A DNA stretch of 64,000 nt, from assembly GCA_902471875.1 (NCBI GenBank), contig CABRLN010000006.1, positions 1 to 64,000 on the forward strand, read 5' to 3'. The stretch is from an uncultured Clostridium sp. Lineage in GTDB: Bacteria > Bacillota > Clostridia > Oscillospirales > Acutalibacteraceae. Numbering within the stretch: position 1 is the stretch's first letter; each line of letters opens with the position of its first letter. The position numbers were made by a program, and so were the translations under genes. The notes under the pieces are model-generated. The model had not been told where the DNA came from. It made no database searches and was given only the letters and a program-made list of their open reading frames with translations. This document shows positions 26,742 to 36,016 of this stretch, in pieces.

Positions 26742-26841
26742 TTAAACCAATCCTTTCTTTTTTCTTCACTTATAGTAAATAATTATTGTACTAAGTAAAA
26801 GTAATACTAAATATAACATTAAAAAGTTTCGATATATGGAC

Positions 26842-26874
26842 TAAAAAAGCCTTTCGGTACAATACCGAAAGGCT
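26842..26874 (-). terminator. Riboswitch expression-platform terminator
   Basis: A 12-bp perfect stem (26848-26859 with 26863-26874) and a 3-nt loop, followed leftward by a run of six U. It lies 10 nt downstream of the SAM aptamer, as expected for a transcription-terminating S-box. Confidence 0.95.
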
Positions 26875-26883
26875 AATACAATT

Positions 26884-26975
26884 CTCATCTCTCGGCTTAA
26901 CCGCAGGATTTGGCACCTTACATAAGCAGGTTGCCGGACTTCACAGGGCCTGTTCCCTCCGTCACTCTTGATAAG
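26884..26975 (-). promoter_or_regulatory. SAM-I (S-box) riboswitch
   Basis: On the minus strand the RNA starts with CTTATCAAGAG (26975-26965), then the conserved GGAGGGA, GGCCC, TGAAGTCCGGCAACC and GGTGCCAAATCC blocks, and ends with GATGAG (26889-26884), closing the P1 helix. These are the hallmark SAM-I aptamer elements, in the right order. The promoter is upstream and the terminator directly downstream; metK and the NUDIX gene are the regulated genes. Confidence 0.97.
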
Positions 26976-27000
26976 TTGGTAGCTTATTTAATTTAAGATA

Positions 27001-27029
27001 ATTATAAATATTTTGCAAAAGTTTGTCAA
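27001..27029 (-). promoter_or_regulatory. Promoter of the metK riboswitch transcript
   Basis: Reading leftward, perfect TTGACA (27029-27024), a 17-bp spacer and perfect TATAAT (27006-27001). Transcription would start about 18 nt before the aptamer. The remaining DNA to the next gene (27030-27216) shows no gene or motif. Confidence 0.88.
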
Positions 27030-27216
27030 TACCTTAGGCAATAATTCGCATATTGCACATTTTTGGTGTAATTAGGACGTTAGAATAAGTAATTATAACA
27101 AAACAAACTAGTGCACCCAAAAGTTAAAACACTATCCCTAATATATAAAAAAAGAAAATTACTCAAATCTGCATTCCTTTGTCTAGAAAATCAAAATATT
27201 ACAATGTAGAACAGCA

Positions 27217-28014
27217 TTAGACCATAAGATTTTCAAGCTGTTTTTTGGCACGAATCACAATCGGCAAATTTTTACCGTTATTAACTACATATTGAAAATT
27301 AGCATTAGCAAGCTGGATATTTCCAACACGTTTATAAATAAGAGCAAGATTATAGCGAAGTAAAATAATATTTAATGTGTTATAAAGACCTCGACGATAA
27401 TAAGAATATCCAGAGTTTAACAATCTCTCAAAATAAAAATAATCGCTGTAAGTTTCATCAAAATTAATATAAAAAGTACGTTCCAGCAGGTCTGCATTAA
27501 ATTGACAACCATTTCTTTTTTTATTACTCTTAATACTACCTACTAACCCCATAGCAAGATTCAAATAGTACTGGGCTAATTCTTTATTATTTAAAGCTAT
27601 ATAGCACTTGCAATAATCACTAGCCAAAAAGTAATACATATATTTATTTTCTTTATTAATGTATGTGTCCATTTTCTTAACAACTTCAAGTGCTTTATGA
27701 TTTTGCTCAATAACTCGATAATATATAGCTGTATAATAATCCTTTTCAAAATCACTAAAAAGGAAATCAAGCTTTTTAACCTGTTCCATAAAACGTTCTG
27801 GTTCAAGGTCACAAAAGAAAATATTTATACATCTCTTTTTCTTATTAACTAGGATAAAATAGATAATAAGAAAAATTATTAATAATAAATTAAGCACGGA
27901 ACATATTAAACTATCAAAAGGAGTTACCTCAACAAATTCAAATACCGTATTTATAGCTAAATAAACAGCGAAAAAAAGAAAATAAAAAAAACTAATCTTA
28001 CTAATTTTTTTCAT
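27217..28014 (-). CDS. Membrane-anchored TPR-like protein of unknown function
   Basis: A 265-residue protein. Two hydrophobic segments (about 8-28 and 36-57) are followed by a Lys/Arg cluster, which places the rest in the cytoplasm by the positive-inside rule. The soluble part (about 70-265) is all helical, with repeated patterns of Tyr, Ala and Leu (for example ALNNKELAQYYLNLAM and YNLALIYKRVGNIQLA) typical of tetratricopeptide repeats, which bind proteins. I recognise no named family. It lies directly downstream of tRNA-Arg. Confidence 0.65.
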   Translation of the reverse strand: MKKISKISFFYFLFFAVYLAINTVFEFVEVTPFDSLICSVLNLLLIIFLIIYFILVNKKKRCINIFFCDLEPERFMEQVKKLDFLFSDFEKDYYTAIYYRVIEQNHKALEVVKKMDTYINKENKYMYYFLASDYCKCYIALNNKELAQYYLNLAMGLVGSIKSNKKRNGCQFNADLLERTFYINFDETYSDYFYFERLLNSGYSYYRRGLYNTLNIILLRYNLALIYKRVGNIQLANANFQYVVNNGKNLPIVIRAKKQLENLMV

Positions 28015-28036
28015 ACAAATACCTCGAAAACAAAAT

Positions 28037-28111
28037 TGGTCCGCCCGACAGGAATCGAACCCGTATTGCCAGAATCGGAATCTGGTGCATTATCCATTTT
28101 GCTACGGACGG
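28037..28111 (-). tRNA. tRNA-Arg (anticodon CCG)
   Basis: A full cloverleaf on the minus strand: 7-bp acceptor stem (5' CCGTCCG with 3' CGGGCGG, one G-U), U8-A9, 3-bp D stem, anticodon stem CCAGA/TCTGG with loop TTCCGAT giving anticodon CCG at 28078-28076, short variable loop, T stem ACGGG/CCTGT with loop TTCGATT, discriminator A and an encoded CCA. It decodes CGG. Confidence 0.96.
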
Positions 28112-28168
28112 ATGTAAAATGAGTATTCATATTAAAATTAGTATAAATTTTATATTAAAAAGACAAAA

Positions 28169-28195
28169 ACAGGCGACACTATAAGCATCGCCTGT
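28169..28195 (-). terminator. Terminator of the ribosomal protein supercluster
   Basis: An 8-bp perfect stem (28169-28176 with 28188-28195) and an 11-nt loop, followed leftward by a U-rich run. It lies 19 bp after rplQ and before the tRNA gene. Confidence 0.75.
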
Positions 28196-28213
28196 AATAA
28201 TTGCATCAAAAGA

Positions 28214-28555
28214 TTATAGAAGCTCAATAATAGCCATCTCAGCTGCGTCACCACGGCGAGGTCCTAACTTTGTAATACGAGTATAACCACCGTTTTTATC
28301 TGCATACTTAGGTGCAATTTCTTTAAACAGCTTTACTGCAACATCTTCTTTAGTTACAAAAGACATAACCATACGTTTATTGTGCAGGCTGTCAACCTTA
28401 GCTATTGTAATCATTTTCTCTGCCATTGATCTTACTTCTTTAGCACGAGTTAATGTAGTTTCAATTTTTCCGTTCTCAAAAAGGAAAGTAACCATGCCTC
28501 TTAGCATTGCTATTCTATGAGAAGTAGCTCTTCCCAACTTTCTTGTACCTGGCAT
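28214..28555 (-). CDS. rplQ: Ribosomal protein bL17
   Basis: A 113-residue L17 of the large subunit, bound to 23S rRNA near the tunnel exit side. The conserved N-terminus PGTRKLGR with its basic patch and the C-terminal [13 protein letters not shown] are present. Length is typical of Firmicutes. It is the last gene of the alpha segment, 43 bp after rpoA, and is followed by the cluster terminator. Confidence 0.98.
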   Translation of the reverse strand: MPGTRKLGRATSHRIAMLRGMVTFLFENGKIETTLTRAKEVRSMAEKMITIAKVDSLHNKRMVMSFVTKEDVAVKLFKEIAPKYADKNGGYTRITKLGPRRGDAAEMAIIELL

Positions 28556-28598
28556 CGTAATTCACTCCTTTACAATTAATTTTATAGTGAGTTAATAA

Positions 28599-29552
28599 TT
28601 ATTCTTCTTCATTCTGTAGAGAGAAGCCTAAAGACTCTAACTTGTCAATAACTTCTTCTAAAGATTTACGTCCTAGGTTACGGACTTTCATCATATCGTC
28701 CTGAGATCTGTTAATAAGATCCTCAACTGTGTTAATACCTGCACGCTTTAGGCAATTGAACGAACGAACAGAAAGATCAAGCTCTTCAATAGTCATTTCA
28801 AGAACCTTTTCCTTACCCTTGTCGTCTTTTTCTACCATAATTTCAGTTGTTGAACCCTTATCAGAAAGGTCAACAAACAAGTTAAGGTGTTCAGTAAGAA
28901 CCTTCGCTGCAAGTGAAACTGCCTCTTGAGCAGTAATAACACCGTTTGTCCAAACATCTAATGATAGCTTATCGTAGTCAGTAATCTGACCAACACGAGT
29001 GTTCTCAACTGTGTAGTTTACCTTTAATACAGGTGTATAAATTGAGTCAATAGGCAACATACCTATTACATTGTTGCTCATAAGAGCCTTATTACGCTCT
29101 CCCGGAACATAACCTCTGCCCTTATCAAGAGTAATCTCCATATATAGCTTTGCATCGTCATCAAGCGTAGCAATGTGCATTTCAGGATTAAGAATTTCTA
29201 CTTCACTATCTGCTGAAATAGAAGCCGCAGTAACCTCGCAAGGACCTTCGGCATTAATTTCAACTGTCTTTTCACCGTTGCAGTGCAGTTTAGCAACCAA
29301 ACCCTTCATATTAAGAACAATTTGTGTTACATCCTCTTTTACACCTGGAATTGTAGAAAACTCGTGCAATACGCCGTTAATTTTAATTGCTTTAACAGCT
29401 ACACCCTCTAGTGAAGAAAGAAGAACTCTTCTAAGGCTGTTACCAAGTGTGTTGCCAAAGCCTCTTTCAAGGGGCTCAACAACAAATCTTCCGTAGGAAC
29501 CGTCCTCGGATAAATTTTCAACATCTATTCTTGGCTTTTCAATTTCTATCAT
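28599..29552 (-). CDS. rpoA: RNA polymerase alpha subunit
   Basis: A 317-residue alpha subunit. The N-terminal domain (about 1-225, with [14 protein letters not shown]) dimerises and starts assembly of RNA polymerase. An acidic linker leads to the C-terminal domain (about 245-310, [11 protein letters not shown] and [12 protein letters not shown]) that touches UP elements and activators. GGAGG at a 7-nt spacing selects ATG 29552; the longer frame to 29573 spans the ribosome-binding site. It lies between rpsD and rplQ as in most Firmicutes. Confidence 0.98.
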   Translation of the reverse strand: MIEIEKPRIDVENLSEDGSYGRFVVEPLERGFGNTLGNSLRRVLLSSLEGVAVKAIKINGVLHEFSTIPGVKEDVTQIVLNMKGLVAKLHCNGEKTVEINAEGPCEVTAASISADSEVEILNPEMHIATLDDDAKLYMEITLDKGRGYVPGERNKALMSNNVIGMLPIDSIYTPVLKVNYTVENTRVGQITDYDKLSLDVWTNGVITAQEAVSLAAKVLTEHLNLFVDLSDKGSTTEIMVEKDDKGKEKVLEMTIEELDLSVRSFNCLKRAGINTVEDLINRSQDDMMKVRNLGRKSLEEVIDKLESLGFSLQNEEE

Positions 29553-29636
29553 CAGTGAACCTCCTATATACATTCACAGCATAAAACTGCGTATGGGTGT
29601 AAACCTACAAAATATATAAATATTTCCGGTTCAGGA

Positions 29637-30239
29637 TTACTTGGAGTACAACTCAACGATAAGATGCTCTTCAACTGGGAAGTCAATGTCTTCTCTTTCA
29701 GGAGCAGCAATAACTTTACCGCCTAGTAAATCAGCATCCTTCTCTAACCACTTTGGAGCAGCAATTGACTTTGTTTCGCCTTCAGCAATAGCCTTAAACC
29801 TATTTGTTGAGCGGCTCTTATCACTTACCTTAATTACATCTCCAACCTTTGTAAGGTAAGATGGAATATTAACCTTTTTACCGTTAACTGTAAAGTGAGC
29901 ATGGTTAACAAGCTGTCTTGCCTCTCTTCTTGTAGAAGCAAGTCCCAGTCTGAAAACAACATTGTCAAGACGACGCTCAATAGTTGTTAACAAAACTGTA
30001 CCTGTTTTGCCCTCTGCTTTAGCAGCTTGGTCATAATAATGACGGAACTGCTTCTCCATAATACCATATACAAATTTAACCTTTTGCTTTTCTGTAAGCT
30101 GTTGGCTATATTCACTTTTTTTTCTTCTTGCGTTGCCGTTAGGGTTTCTGTTAGAAGTTTTCTTGTTGTAACCCATAACTGAAGGCTCTATGCCAAGTGT
30201 TCTGCAACGCTTAGCGATTGGCTGCATATTCTTTGCCAT
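29637..30239 (-). CDS. rpsD: Ribosomal protein uS4, zinc-free form
   Basis: A 200-residue S4, a primary binder of 16S rRNA and part of the mRNA entry helicase region. The N-terminus has one Cys only (RCRTLG), so it is the zinc-independent form. The S4 RNA-binding domain (about 90-155) includes RRLDNVVFRLGLA. In many bacteria S4 represses its own operon. Here it sits inside the alpha segment between rpsK and rpoA, unlike B. subtilis, where rpsD is elsewhere. Confidence 0.98.
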   Translation of the reverse strand: MAKNMQPIAKRCRTLGIEPSVMGYNKKTSNRNPNGNARRKKSEYSQQLTEKQKVKFVYGIMEKQFRHYYDQAAKAEGKTGTVLLTTIERRLDNVVFRLGLASTRREARQLVNHAHFTVNGKKVNIPSYLTKVGDVIKVSDKSRSTNRFKAIAEGETKSIAAPKWLEKDADLLGGKVIAAPEREDIDFPVEEHLIVELYSK

Positions 30240-30260
30240 AAGTATTTCCTCCTTATTCTG

Positions 30261-30662
30261 TTATACACGTCTTCTCTTTGGAGGACGACATCCGTTATGA
30301 GGAATTGGAGTAACATCTTTAATCATGTTTACTTCAAGACCTGCTGACTGTAAAGCTCTGATTGCAGCTTCTCTGCCTGCACCAGGTCCCTTTACATATA
30401 CTTCAACTGTCTTCATACCATGCTCCATAGCTGCCTTAGCTGCTGTTTCTGCTGCTGACTGAGCCGCAAAAGGAGTAGATTTTCTTGAACCTCTGAAGCC
30501 TAATTCGCCGGCACTTGCCCATGAAATAGCATTGCCCTGAATATCAGTAATTGTTACGATTGTATTATTAAATGTTGACTGAATGTGTGCTGCACCACGC
30601 TCAATGTTCTTACGTTCACGACGTCTGCGCACTGCAGTCTTCTTACCCTTAGGTGCTGCCAT
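30261..30662 (-). CDS. rpsK: Ribosomal protein uS11
   Basis: A 133-residue S11 of the small-subunit platform, next to the E-site codon. The core [10 protein letters not shown] and [13 protein letters not shown] motifs and the C-terminal [13 protein letters not shown] are intact. It follows rpsM by 15 bp. Confidence 0.98.
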   Translation of the reverse strand: MAAPKGKKTAVRRRRERKNIERGAAHIQSTFNNTIVTITDIQGNAISWASAGELGFRGSRKSTPFAAQSAAETAAKAAMEHGMKTVEVYVKGPGAGREAAIRALQSAGLEVNMIKDVTPIPHNGCRPPKRRRV

Positions 30663-30677
30663 AGGTTATTCCCCTCC

Positions 30678-31046
30678 TTACTTCTTCTTGTTAGCCATTG
30701 TTTTTCTTGGACCTTTACGAGTACGAGCGTTAGTCTTTGAACGCTGGCCTCTTACAGGCAAGCCTTTACGGTGACGAACACCACGATAACAGCCAATTTC
30801 AATTAATCTCTTAATATCAAAAGCAACGTCGCGTCTTAAATCACCTTCAACAATGCAGTTATGGTCAATATATTCTCTTAATTTAGAAACCTCATCCTCT
30901 GTCAAATCTCTGACACGAGTATCAGGATTAATACCTGTTGCAGCAATAATGTCACTTGCAGTTTTACGTCCAATACCAAAGATATATGTTAAACCAATTT
31001 CAACTCTTTTATCTCTTGGTAAGTCTACACCTGCTATACGAGCCAT
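30678..31046 (-). CDS. rpsM: Ribosomal protein uS13
   Basis: A 122-residue S13 of the small-subunit head, which contacts the P-site tRNA and bridges to the large subunit. The helix-two-turn-helix ([12 protein letters not shown]) and the basic C-terminal tail ending KKK are present. GGAGGTG at a 6-nt spacing sets the start at ATG 31046; an in-frame ATG at 31061 overlaps the ribosome-binding site. Confidence 0.98.
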   Translation of the reverse strand: MARIAGVDLPRDKRVEIGLTYIFGIGRKTASDIIAATGINPDTRVRDLTEDEVSKLREYIDHNCIVEGDLRRDVAFDIKRLIEIGCYRGVRHRKGLPVRGQRSKTNARTRKGPRKTMANKKK

Positions 31047-31118
31047 ATGTTGCACCTCCATTATAATTAGTCAATATTTTTATTTTACTATAATTTTCCT
31101 GAATTGTCAACGGTTAAA

Positions 31119-31232
31119 TTAACCCTGACGCTGTTTGTGCTTAGGGTTTTCGCAAATTACCATTACCTTACCCTTACGCTTAATAACTTTGCACTTATCA
31201 CAAATTTTCTTTACTGAAGGTCTGACTTTCAT
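31119..31232 (-). CDS. rpmJ: Ribosomal protein bL36
   Basis: A 37-residue L36 read directly from the minus strand: [20 protein letters not shown] and a continuation ending HKQRQG. It keeps the Cys-x2-Cys...Cys...His zinc ribbon (Cys11, Cys14, Cys27, His32), so it is the zinc-binding form. The gene lies between infA and rpsM, as usual. Confidence 0.97.
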   Translation of the reverse strand: MKVRPSVKKICDKCKVIKRKGKVMVICENPKHKQRQG

Positions 31233-31273
31233 TGTGTAATCATTCCTTTCTATATAACAAAAGTCTTAATTAA

Positions 31274-31492
31274 TTATTTACTACGCCATGTAATTCGCCC
31301 ACGTGTTAAATCATAAGGTGACATTTCAACAGTTACCTTATCACCAGGTAAAATTCTGATAAAATTCATTCTTAACTTACCTGAAATGTGAGCCAATATT
31401 ATATGACCATTAGGTAGTTCTACCTTAAACTGAGCATTAGGCAGTGCCTCAGTTACTGTACCCTCAATTTCGATTACATCTTGCTTAGACAT
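31274..31492 (-). CDS. infA: Translation initiation factor IF-1
   Basis: A 72-residue OB-fold protein that blocks the ribosomal A site during initiation. The N-terminal [16 protein letters not shown] and the [18 protein letters not shown] segments are fully conserved. AGGAGG lies 9 nt upstream of the ATG. Confidence 0.98.
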   Translation of the reverse strand: MSKQDVIEIEGTVTEALPNAQFKVELPNGHIILAHISGKLRMNFIRILPGDKVTVEMSPYDLTRGRITWRSK

Positions 31493-31515
31493 ATTCTTAC
31501 TCCTCCTTATGGAAG

Positions 31516-31752
31516 TTACTCATAATTAAATCGGTGTAAAACTCTTTTAAATTCTTTGTTTGTTTTTATTTCATCAAGATTAACAGTATAGTTAGTTTTG
31601 CTTAAATGAATTAACTTCTTTCGCTTTTGTTTTTCAACAGGTCTGTGTTTACCGTCACATATTACGGCATAACTGCCCTGAACACAAGTGATAACAAAGA
31701 AAGTGTTTTTATCTCTTCCTGCAATAGACCTAACGATTTGCCCCGCCTTCAT
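31516..31752 (-). CDS. KOW-domain RNA-binding protein (L14e-like)
   Basis: A 78-residue protein with an N-terminal KOW motif ([19 protein letters not shown]) of the type in archaeal/eukaryotic L14e and L27e, then a basic stretch ([11 protein letters not shown]). Clostridia commonly carry such a gene between map and infA. It probably binds rRNA or the ribosome, but its role is not established. Confidence 0.88.
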   Translation of the reverse strand: MKAGQIVRSIAGRDKNTFFVITCVQGSYAVICDGKHRPVEKQKRKKLIHLSKTNYTVNLDEIKTNKEFKRVLHRFNYE

Positions 31753-31763
31753 AATAACACCCC

Positions 31764-32516
31764 TTAGTCAGGAATTGTCATAACAACAGGACCGTTTGGT
31801 GTAATTGCAATTGTATGCTCAAAGTGAGCTGCCAAACTTCCGTCAACCGTAACGGTAGTCCAGTCATCGTCCAGCACTTTTACCGCATACTTACCGGCTG
31901 TAATCATTGGCTCAATTGCAATGGTCATACCCGGCAGAAGACGTACACCTCTTCCCGGAGTACCATAGTTGGGTACACTAGGATCTTCATGTAATTTCGC
32001 ACCTACGCCATGGCCGACAAAATCTCGTACCACCGAGTAGTTGCGAGCTTCGACATACCTTTGAACAGCATTTCCAATATCTCCCACTCTGTTACCTGCA
32101 ACCGCAGCTTTAATACCTTCATAAAGGCTTTCTTTGGTTGCATCAAGCAAAGCCTGAGCCTCATTAGAAATATCACCGCAAGCAAATGTGTAAGCATTGT
32201 CACCGTGGAAGCCTTCGATAAATGCACCAACGTCAACACTAACAATATCGCCGCTTTTTAAAATCTGTTTTTTACTTGGTATGCCATGGATAACCACATC
32301 ATTTACTGATATACAGGCACTTGCAGGAAATCCGCCGTATCCCAGGAACGAAGGTGTAGCACCTTGTTCCTGGATATATTTACGAACTATGTCATCTATT
32401 TCTTTAGTTGACACTCCGGGCTGAACTGCTTTACCCGCTTCCTTAAGTGCATTTGCAGAAATTCTGCAAGCTTCACGCATTAAATCTAATTCGCGTTTTG
32501 TCTTAAGTACTACCAT
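31764..32516 (-). CDS. map: Methionine aminopeptidase, type I
   Basis: A 250-residue enzyme that removes the initiator Met from new proteins. All five metal ligands are visible in their blocks: two Asp (SVDVGA and HGDNAY), His (GHGVGAKLHE), Glu (IEPMI) and Glu (FEHTI). There is no N-terminal extension. It follows adk by 4 bp, the usual adk-map-infA order. Confidence 0.97.
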   Translation of the reverse strand: MVVLKTKRELDLMREACRISANALKEAGKAVQPGVSTKEIDDIVRKYIQEQGATPSFLGYGGFPASACISVNDVVIHGIPSKKQILKSGDIVSVDVGAFIEGFHGDNAYTFACGDISNEAQALLDATKESLYEGIKAAVAGNRVGDIGNAVQRYVEARNYSVVRDFVGHGVGAKLHEDPSVPNYGTPGRGVRLLPGMTIAIEPMITAGKYAVKVLDDDWTTVTVDGSLAAHFEHTIAITPNGPVVMTIPD

Positions 32517-32520
32517 TATA

Positions 32521-33153
32521 TTAAACCTCTAACTCCTTAAGAACTAGTGCTGTCGTATCTGCAATCTCTTCTTGACCTTCTACAATAGCAAGCTTACCTT
32601 GCTTTTCGTAGTAATCCTTTAGAGGTTCTGTTTCCTCATGATAAACTTTAAGACGAGAAAGAACTGTATCTGGATGATCATCCTTACGCTGAACAAGGGC
32701 ACCTGTACAAAGGTTGCACACGCCTTCTTTACTTGGTTTTTTATACTCAAGATGATAGCTTGCACCACACTTTTCACAAACACGGCGTCCGGACATTCTC
32801 TTTACGATGTTTTCGTCAGGTACTTCAATATCAATTACCTTATCAATTTGAACACCCATTGCATCCAGAGCCTCGGCCTGAGGGATGGTTCTTGGAAAAC
32901 CGTCAAGAATAAAACCGTTTTGACAGTCATTTTCAGTAAGTCTTTCTTTAATAATGCCTATTACAACATCATCAGGAACAAGCTTACCGGCATCCATAAA
33001 GGATTTAGCCTTGAGTCCCATCTCTGTACCGCTCTTCAGCGCTGCACGGATAATATTACCCGTTGAAATAGTAGGAATATTAAGATATTCACAAATTTTC
33101 TCTGCCTGTGTGCCTTTTCCTGCACCAGGAGCACCTAATAAAATTATATTCAT
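32521..33153 (-). CDS. adk: Adenylate kinase, zinc-LID type
   Basis: A 210-residue enzyme that converts ATP plus AMP to two ADP. The P-loop is GAPGAGKGTQ (7-16). The LID holds Cys-x2-Cys...Cys-x2-Cys, so it binds a structural zinc, as in many Gram-positives. DGFPRT (84-89) lines the AMP site. ATG 33153 follows GGAGGAG by 6 nt; the TTG start further upstream overlaps the end of secY and is rejected. Confidence 0.97.
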   Translation of the reverse strand: MNIILLGAPGAGKGTQAEKICEYLNIPTISTGNIIRAALKSGTEMGLKAKSFMDAGKLVPDDVVIGIIKERLTENDCQNGFILDGFPRTIPQAEALDAMGVQIDKVIDIEVPDENIVKRMSGRRVCEKCGASYHLEYKKPSKEGVCNLCTGALVQRKDDHPDTVLSRLKVYHEETEPLKDYYEKQGKLAIVEGQEEIADTTALVLKELEV

Positions 33154-33172
33154 AATCTTCTCCTCCAATACA

Positions 33173-34477
33173 TTAGTCAAGGAAGCCTTTATAATGACGC
33201 ATCATCATCTGTGACTCCATTTGCTTAACTGTATCTAAGCATACACCAACAACGATGATAATTGAAGTACCACCCAGTGACATACTTGACATACCAGTTA
33301 AATTACCATAAATTATTGGAACCAATGCAATTACTGCTAAGAATAAAGCACCAATAAGTGTTATTCTTGACAAAATCTTTGCAATAAAGTCAGTTGTTGG
33401 CTTACCCGGACGAATACCAGGAATTGTACCATTGTTCTGACGAAGATTATTGGACATTTCTACAGGATTATACTGAATTGATGTATAGAAATAAGCAAAC
33501 AGTATAATCAAAATAAAATATAGTACTGCATACAGCCAGCTTTTCTGACTAAACAGCTCAATAACGTCATTCCAAAAACCTGAAATACCAGGCCAAATTA
33601 ACTTTATTGTAGCTGGAATAGAAAGAATAGAACTAGCAAAGATAATTGGAAGAACACCACCTAAACCAAGTTTTATTGGAAGGTGACTGCTCTGACCGCC
33701 ATACATCTTTCTGCCTACCACTCTCTTTGCATACTGAATTGGAATTCTTCTTTCTGCATCTTGCATAAAAGTAATAACCCAAATAACTGCAAGAAATATA
33801 ACAACAAACAGCGGAACAAGTACAAAGTACTGAGTACTGCCTGCCATAGCTGTATTCCAGAAGCCTGCAAGCTCTGAAACAATTAGTGGGAATCTGGCAA
33901 CAATACCTGCAAACAAGAGGATTGAAATACCATTACCAATACCAAATTGGTTAATTTGTTCTCCAAGCCACATCATTAAAGCTGTACCTGCTGTAAACAC
34001 AAGTACAATTACAACTGCCGCATAGAAGAAATCAAAGCCCTGTGTGTAGTCAAGAACATTGCTCTGCTTCAAGAATATAAAGTAAGCAAAGCCCTGAATC
34101 AAGCCCAAAATAACTGTTACATATCTTGTAATAGTTGCCAGCTTTTTTCGTCCTTCTTCGCCCTCTTTAGCCAAACGCTCAAGAGGAGGAATAGCAACTG
34201 TTAACAACTGAATGATAATAGAACTGTTGATGTATGGAGTAACACCCATTGCGAACAATGTAGCGTTTGAGAAAGCACCGCCAGACATTGTGTCTAAATA
34301 AGCAAACATTGAACCGTTGCTGGTTAAATCACCCATTGCCTGACTAAGCGCTGTCATATCCAGAAATGGAACAGGAATAACTGAACCAATTCTGAATACG
34401 ATAATAATCAATAATGTGAATAAAAGTTTTTTACGAAGATCAGGAATTTGCCAAGCATTACGAATGGTTTTAAACAT
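33173..34477 (-). CDS. secY: Protein translocase subunit SecY
   Basis: A 434-residue channel subunit of the Sec translocon with ten predicted membrane helices. It shows the GSVIPVPF segment in TM1, the plug region after it, the conserved cytoplasmic loop with RR and GG motifs (AKRVVGRKMYGG), and GIRPGKPT before TM9. It overlaps rplO by one base. Complete and normal in length. Confidence 0.98.
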   Translation of the reverse strand: MFKTIRNAWQIPDLRKKLLFTLLIIIVFRIGSVIPVPFLDMTALSQAMGDLTSNGSMFAYLDTMSGGAFSNATLFAMGVTPYINSSIIIQLLTVAIPPLERLAKEGEEGRKKLATITRYVTVILGLIQGFAYFIFLKQSNVLDYTQGFDFFYAAVVIVLVFTAGTALMMWLGEQINQFGIGNGISILLFAGIVARFPLIVSELAGFWNTAMAGSTQYFVLVPLFVVIFLAVIWVITFMQDAERRIPIQYAKRVVGRKMYGGQSSHLPIKLGLGGVLPIIFASSILSIPATIKLIWPGISGFWNDVIELFSQKSWLYAVLYFILIILFAYFYTSIQYNPVEMSNNLRQNNGTIPGIRPGKPTTDFIAKILSRITLIGALFLAVIALVPIIYGNLTGMSSMSLGGTSIIIVVGVCLDTVKQMESQMMMRHYKGFLD

Positions 34478-34917
34478 TAAACCACCTCTGCCTTTCCGCC
34501 TGCAGCTTCAATCTTCTCCTTTGCAGAAGCGGAATAAGCAGTAACCTTTACTTCTAATTTCTTAGTTAGATTACCATTGCCTAAAATCTTAATTCCGTCA
34601 AAAGAATTCTTAACAAGTCCTGCATTAATAAGTGCTTGTGTATCAACCACTGCACCGTCTTCAAACTTGTTTAGGCTGCCCACATTAACTGCTACAATTG
34701 TTTTAGCAAAAATGTTATTAAAGCCTCTTTTTGGCAATCTTCTTTGCATTGGCATTTGACCGCCTTCAAAGCCAGGTCTTACACCACCGCCAGATCTTGC
34801 CTTCTGACCTTTGTGTCCCTTACCTGCTGTTTTACCTTGTCCCGAACCGTGACCACGACCAATACGCTTTACGGCTTTTCTAGAACCTTCTACAGGTGAA
34901 AGTTCGTGCAACTTCAT
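34477..34917 (-). CDS. rplO: Ribosomal protein uL15
   Basis: A 146-residue L15, a late-assembly protein of the large subunit. The Gly-rich basic N-terminus ([15 protein letters not shown]) reaches into 23S rRNA, and the C-terminal globular domain is intact. Its stop overlaps the secY start by one base, coupling the two. Confidence 0.98.
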   Translation of the reverse strand: MKLHELSPVEGSRKAVKRIGRGHGSGQGKTAGKGHKGQKARSGGGVRPGFEGGQMPMQRRLPKRGFNNIFAKTIVAVNVGSLNKFEDGAVVDTQALINAGLVKNSFDGIKILGNGNLTKKLEVKVTAYSASAKEKIEAAGGKAEVV

Positions 34918-34935
34918 TTCTTAGCACCTCCTTGC

Positions 34936-35115
34936 TTACGCTTCACTTACCTCGATAAGGTGAGCTATTTTAGCAACCTTACCTTTTGTCTGAGGATTAT
35001 CAGGCTGAGTTGTTACATCGCCAATTTTCTTCAGACCAAGTGCCTGGGCTGTTGCAATTTGGTCCTTTTTACAGCCTATAAGACTTCTTACAAGCTTAAT
35101 ATTTACATTTGCCAT
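34936..35115 (-). CDS. rpmD: Ribosomal protein uL30
   Basis: A 59-residue L30 read from the minus strand. It starts MANVNIKLVRSLIGCKKDQI at ATG 35115, 8 nt after GGAGGG, and keeps the TAQALGLKKIGD stretch typical of the family. It lies between rpsE and rplO, its standard place. Confidence 0.97.
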   Translation of the reverse strand: MANVNIKLVRSLIGCKKDQIATAQALGLKKIGDVTTQPDNPQTKGKVAKIAHLIEVSEA

Positions 35116-35130
35116 CTTGCTGCCCTCCTA

Positions 35131-35628
35131 TTATAAAATCTCTTTAACTGATTTGCCGCGAATAGCAGCAATTTCCTCAGCTGAACGCAGAGAAGCCAAA
35201 CCTGCCAGTGTAGCTCTTACTACGTTACAAGGATTGTTTGATCTTAAAGCCTTTGTTCTAATGTCCTTAATACCTACAGCCTCAATAACTGCACGAACAG
35301 GACCACCGGCAATAACACCAGTACCGGCAGCAGCAGGCTTCATTAATACTCTGCCTGCACCAAATTCACCGATAACCTCGTGAGGGATTGTTGTATCCTT
35401 TAATGAAACCTTAATAAGGTTCTTCTTGGCATCTTCAATGCCTTTACGGATAGCATCCGGAACTTCGCCGGCTTTACCAATACCAAAGCCTACAGTACCG
35501 TTGCCGTCACCTACTACTACAAGAGCAGCAAACTTAAAGATACGACCGCCCTTAACTGTTTTTGATACACGATTGATAGTAACAACGCGTTCTTGCAAAT
35601 CTAAAGTTGATGCGTCAATAATAGCCAA
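35131..35628 (-). CDS. rpsE: Ribosomal protein uS5
   Basis: A 165-residue S5, part of the decoding and mRNA-entry region. The N-terminal double-stranded RNA-binding domain ([17 protein letters not shown], where spectinomycin-resistance changes occur elsewhere) and the C-terminal S5 domain are complete. Confidence 0.98.
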   Translation of the reverse strand: MAIIDASTLDLQERVVTINRVSKTVKGGRIFKFAALVVVGDGNGTVGFGIGKAGEVPDAIRKGIEDAKKNLIKVSLKDTTIPHEVIGEFGAGRVLMKPAAAGTGVIAGGPVRAVIEAVGIKDIRTKALRSNNPCNVVRATLAGLASLRSAEEIAAIRGKSVKEIL

Positions 35629-35645
35629 AGTTAATTCCTCCCTTA

Positions 35646-35999
35646 TTAGAACTTGAGGCCGCCCTGACGAGCGCCTTCGGCCAATTCCTTGACACGGCCG
35701 TGATAGATGTATCCACCGCGATCAAAAACAACCTCGGTGATGCCTTTGTCAGCAGCCTTTTTGGCAATAGCCTCGCCAACCTTAAATGCTGCCTCTTTGT
35801 TTCCGCCGTTGCCTTCTAACTCAAGAGAAGAAGCAGCAACCAAAGTAACACTGTTAACATCGTCAATAATCTGAGCATAAATGTTTGTGTTTGAGCGGAA
35901 CACGTTTAGTCTTGGGCATTCTGCTGTACCGCTGATCTTACTGCGTACTCTTGTATGACGCTTTAAACGGGCTTTATTTTTATCTGCCTTTGATACCAT
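35646..35999 (-). CDS. rplR: Ribosomal protein uL18
   Basis: A 117-residue L18 that binds 5S rRNA with L5 in the central protuberance. The [13 protein letters not shown]-terminal block and the [21 protein letters not shown]-terminal block are conserved. Confidence 0.98.
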   Translation of the reverse strand: MVSKADKNKARLKRHTRVRSKISGTAECPRLNVFRSNTNIYAQIIDDVNSVTLVAASSLELEGNGGNKEAAFKVGEAIAKKAADKGITEVVFDRGGYIYHGRVKELAEGARQGGLKF

Positions 36000-36016
36000 A
36001 ATGTTTCACTCCTTAA

